From NCBI RefSeq assembly GCF_021088345.1, contig NZ_CP088156.1, forward strand, positions 5,518,001 to 5,582,000: a stretch of 64,000 nucleotides of DNA. Direction: 5' to 3'. This document shows, one piece after another, positions 61,744 to 64,000 of this stretch. The position numbers and the translations under genes are program-made. Under the pieces are notes generated by a model. The model had not been told where the DNA came from and searched no databases. It was given only the letters and a program-made list of their open reading frames with translations. The DNA comes from Bradyrhizobium ontarionense (GTDB lineage Bacteria > Pseudomonadota > Alphaproteobacteria > Rhizobiales > Xanthobacteraceae). Position 1 is the stretch's first letter, and the number at the start of each line of letters is the position of its first letter.

Positions 61744-62901
61744 TCACCTCAACCCAAGCCCGCGCGCGATGATGCCGCGCAGCACCTCGGTGGTGCCGCC
61801 CTGGATGGTCAGCTTCGGCGCGGTGCGGATCGCGAACGTCAATTGGTTCTCCAGCGTCTCGCGATTGCCGGCGTCCTCCTCGACGAACGCCGCGAGGTCG
61901 CGCACCCGGTGCGGCAATTGCTGCTCCCACACCGTGCCGACGTCCTTGACGATCGAGGCCTCCACCACCGGCTCCTTGCCCGCCTGCAGCATGCCGGCGA
62001 CCGACACCGACATGCGGCGCATCGCATGCAGCTGCGCGACCAGGCGGCCGATGCCCTCGGCGCTGCGGGTGTCGGGATCGGGGCCGACGGCGCGCACCAG
62101 CTCGGTCAGCACGTAATAGGTTTCCAGGAATCGCTCCGGCCCGGAGCGTTCATAGGCGAGCTCGGACGTTGCCTGCTTCCAGGCGCCGTCGATCTCGCCG
62201 AGCTGATGATCGTCCGGCACGAAGGCGTCGGTGAAGACGACTTCGTTGAACTCCTTCTGCCCGGTGATCTGTCCGATCGGATTCACCCTGATGCCCGGCG
62301 TCTTCATGTTCACCAGGAACTGCGTCAGGCCGTGACGGCGGTTTTCCTTCGTGGACGCAGACGTGCGGAAGATCGCGATCATGTAGTCGGCCATGTGCGC
62401 CGATGTGGTCCAGATCTTGGAGCCGTTGATCAGCCAGCCGCCGTCGGTCTTGGTGGCGCGCGTCTTGGCCGCGAACAGGTCCGAGCCGGAGTTCGGCTCG
62501 CTCATGCCGATCGCGAAGCACAGCTCGCCGCGACAGATGCGCGGCAGGATGTCCATCTTGATGTGCTCGGGCGCATAGCGCAGCAGGACCGGTCCGCTCT
62601 GGCGGTCGGCGACGAAGAAGCGCCGCACCGGTGCGTTGGCGACGCGCATCTCCTCGGTCACCACGTAGCGCTCCAGGAACGAGCGCTCGTGGCCGCCATA
62701 TTGCTTCGGCCAAGTCATGCCGATCCAGCCGCGCGCGCCGACCCGTCGTGAGAACTCGCGCGCGTCGGCATCCTCGCGCAGCGGCTTGAACGGGCTGAAG
62801 GTGCCGGCTGCGATCTCCTCAGCGAGGAAGGCGCGCACCTCCTTGCGCAGCTCCTCGCATTCCCTCGGCAGGCGGATCGGATCGAAACGGAGCGCGGTCA
62901 T
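61744..62901 (-). CDS. Acyl-CoA dehydrogenase-family flavoprotein
   Basis: 385 residues from MTALRFDPIRLPRECEELRKEVRAFLAEEI, with GAGGA 7 nt upstream of the ATG (62901). FAD/acyl-CoA motifs are CFAIGMSEPNSGSDLFAAKTRATKTDGGWLINGSKIWTTSAHMADYMIA, typical of the family, and the C-terminal TIQGGTTEVLRGIIARGLGLR helps form the FAD site. A single catalytic base could not be assigned by eye. It precedes the hydratase and follows the shorter dehydrogenase gene by 21 bp, an operon for degradation of an unidentified acyl-CoA; the pairing resembles PimC/PimD- or cyclohexanecarboxyl-CoA-type systems. Confidence 0.9.
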   Translation of the reverse strand: MTALRFDPIRLPRECEELRKEVRAFLAEEIAAGTFSPFKPLREDADAREFSRRVGARGWIGMTWPKQYGGHERSFLERYVVTEEMRVANAPVRRFFVADRQSGPVLLRYAPEHIKMDILPRICRGELCFAIGMSEPNSGSDLFAAKTRATKTDGGWLINGSKIWTTSAHMADYMIAIFRTSASTKENRRHGLTQFLVNMKTPGIRVNPIGQITGQKEFNEVVFTDAFVPDDHQLGEIDGAWKQATSELAYERSGPERFLETYYVLTELVRAVGPDPDTRSAEGIGRLVAQLHAMRRMSVSVAGMLQAGKEPVVEASIVKDVGTVWEQQLPHRVRDLAAFVEEDAGNRETLENQLTFAIRTAPKLTIQGGTTEVLRGIIARGLGLR

Positions 62902-62922
62902 CGGCAATCCTCTTCATTCGGC

Positions 62923-63987
62923 TCAGCGCGAGGCGACCAGCGGCCACAGCTCGTCGGCGCCGCGTGCGGCGATGCGGCGGCCGAGCGCGACGGCCCAATG
63001 GCTGTCGGAGCCGAAATCGTCGCGCCAGGCGAGCGCACGCAGGGAGAAGCGGTGCAGGATGTGCTCGGTGGTGAAGCCGATCGCGCCGTGCACCTGGTGG
63101 GCGATCGCAGCGGCCTTCTCGGCGGCTTCGGCGCAGCGGATCTTGGCCGAGGCGGCCTCGAGGAAAATGGCGTCGTCGAAGGCATCAGCATGAGCGATCG
63201 CGTCCGCGGCCGACGTCGCGGCCGCGGTCGCGGCCGCGCTTTCGCCCGCCAGCCGCGCGAGGTTGTGCTGCACGGCCTGGAATTTTCCGATCGGCTTCTC
63301 GAAGGCGACGCGCTCGCCGGCATAGCGGACGCTGATCTCGAGCAGCTGGTCGAGCGCGCCGGCGATCTGCAGGCTGCGTACGACGCCGCCCATCAGCATC
63401 GATGTCGTCGCATCGAAGCCGGCCGGAGCGGGCTCGCATGCTGATGGCGCGACCTTGTCGAAGGTGATGGTGTCGCTGGGATCATTGGCGAGCGAGAGAC
63501 CCGCATCGATGCGCAGCCGCGCCGTCTCGACCAGCGCGATCGCAACCGAGTCCGCGCCGTGCGCGACCACGGCAATATGCTTCGCGCTCCCGGCGAATGG
63601 GATACCCCGGGCGCGGCCCGACAGCGTGCCGTCGGCATTCAGCGTGATCCGGTCCTTCGGGCTGGCGGGTGCGACCGTCATGGCGCCCTCGGGCGAAGCG
63701 ATGCTGGCCTGCTGCAGCAGCCAGCCGGCGAGCAGCGTCTCGGCGAGCGGCACCGACAGTGCAAAGCGGCCGGCCGCATTGATGACGGCAAAGCCGTCGG
63801 CGAGATCGGCACCGGCCCCGCCGAATTCCTCGGCGACCCAGGCGAGCGGCAGGCCGGCTTCGCTCAGCGCCTGCCACAGCGGCGCTTTCCAGCGTCCGTC
63901 ATTGTCGTGATTGATCGTCTGCGGGTCGGCGAGATCGGCGAAGATCTTCTCCGCGGTCGCAACCACGATGTTATCAGCGTCCGCCAC
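62923..63987 (-). CDS. Acyl-CoA dehydrogenase-family flavoprotein, shorter partner
   Basis: 354 residues with a GTG start at 63987 (GAGGAA a few nt upstream), only 13 bp from the window edge; it is probably complete. The N-terminal helical domain reads KAPLWQALSEAGLPLAWVAEEFGGAGADLADGFAVINAAGRFALSVPLAETLLAGWLL. The C-terminal helical domain includes RVAFEKPIGKFQAVQHNLARLAG and ALAWRDDFGSDSHWA. It resembles the small subunit of heteromeric dehydrogenases. It is the first visible gene of this operon; more genes may lie upstream beyond the window. Confidence 0.88.
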   Translation of the reverse strand: MADADNIVVATAEKIFADLADPQTINHDNDGRWKAPLWQALSEAGLPLAWVAEEFGGAGADLADGFAVINAAGRFALSVPLAETLLAGWLLQQASIASPEGAMTVAPASPKDRITLNADGTLSGRARGIPFAGSAKHIAVVAHGADSVAIALVETARLRIDAGLSLANDPSDTITFDKVAPSACEPAPAGFDATTSMLMGGVVRSLQIAGALDQLLEISVRYAGERVAFEKPIGKFQAVQHNLARLAGESAAATAAATSAADAIAHADAFDDAIFLEAASAKIRCAEAAEKAAAIAHQVHGAIGFTTEHILHRFSLRALAWRDDFGSDSHWAVALGRRIAARGADELWPLVASR

Positions 63988-64000
63988 AGCGTTCCTCGTC

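Overview
This window is high-GC chromosomal DNA from an alphaproteobacterium. It is most likely a Bradyrhizobium or a close relative in the Nitrobacteraceae. The evidence is gene content and order (bolA / J-domain protein / cobS / cobT; rpmB / DUF3108 / Suv3-like helicase / S4 / fdxA / carD; aroK-aroB next to xerD and accA) and the small palindromic intergenic repeats typical of that group. No rRNA, tRNA, CRISPR array, prophage or intact insertion sequence was recognised. The assignment is from recall of family-level synteny, not from a database search.

Layout. 1-8.6 kb: the 3' end of secA, a repeat-rich gap, an FAD monooxygenase, a secreted glycerophosphodiesterase, a GNAT acetyltransferase, an acyl-CoA synthetase, and a MarR regulator divergent from an AmiC-like ligand-binding protein that has no transporter beside it. 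8.6-17.3 kb: an MHYT-GGDEF-EAL c-di-GMP protein, membrane PQQ glucose dehydrogenase (gcd), an uncharacterised polytopic membrane protein, an acidic Gly/Ala/His protein built of about 11-residue repeats, and an Rrf2 regulator overlapping a methyltransferase gene. 17.3-18.3 kb holds no convincing gene and contains a MITE-like element. 18.3-26 kb is housekeeping: an L,D-transpeptidase-fold lipoprotein, accA, xerD, a small membrane protein, aroK-aroB, a CNNM/CBS protein and bolA.

26-34.5 kb: the J-domain protein and cobS-cobT-phytase-like block is split by two divergent citrate synthase paralogues, one with an N-terminal HTH domain, and a DedA protein. 34.6-43.1 kb: two flavin oxidoreductases and a complete dipeptide/oligopeptide-type ABC importer (binding protein, two permeases, one double ATPase). 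43.2-47 kb: rpsU, a cold-shock gene, two small ORFs, a DUF2235 alpha/beta hydrolase and rpmB. 47.5-54.6 kb: the DUF3108 protein, a Suv3-like helicase with a long low-complexity tail, an S4-domain gene that appears to begin at ACG, ferredoxin, and carD under a promoter carrying an 18-bp perfect palindrome. 55-64 kb: an M48 lipoprotein protease, an exported SNase-fold protein, a branched-chain-amino-acid-type binding protein, and genes for acyl-CoA breakdown (two enoyl-CoA hydratases, a VOC protein, two acyl-CoA dehydrogenases).

No multi-gene defence, secretion or biosynthetic cluster of obviously new type is visible. The most unusual items are the 11-mer repeat protein, the HTH-citrate synthase pair with TTGATCA operator-like repeats, the palindromic carD promoter, the non-canonical S4 start, the orphan AmiC-like sensor, and the recurrent palindromic elements, one of which lies immediately upstream of cobT.
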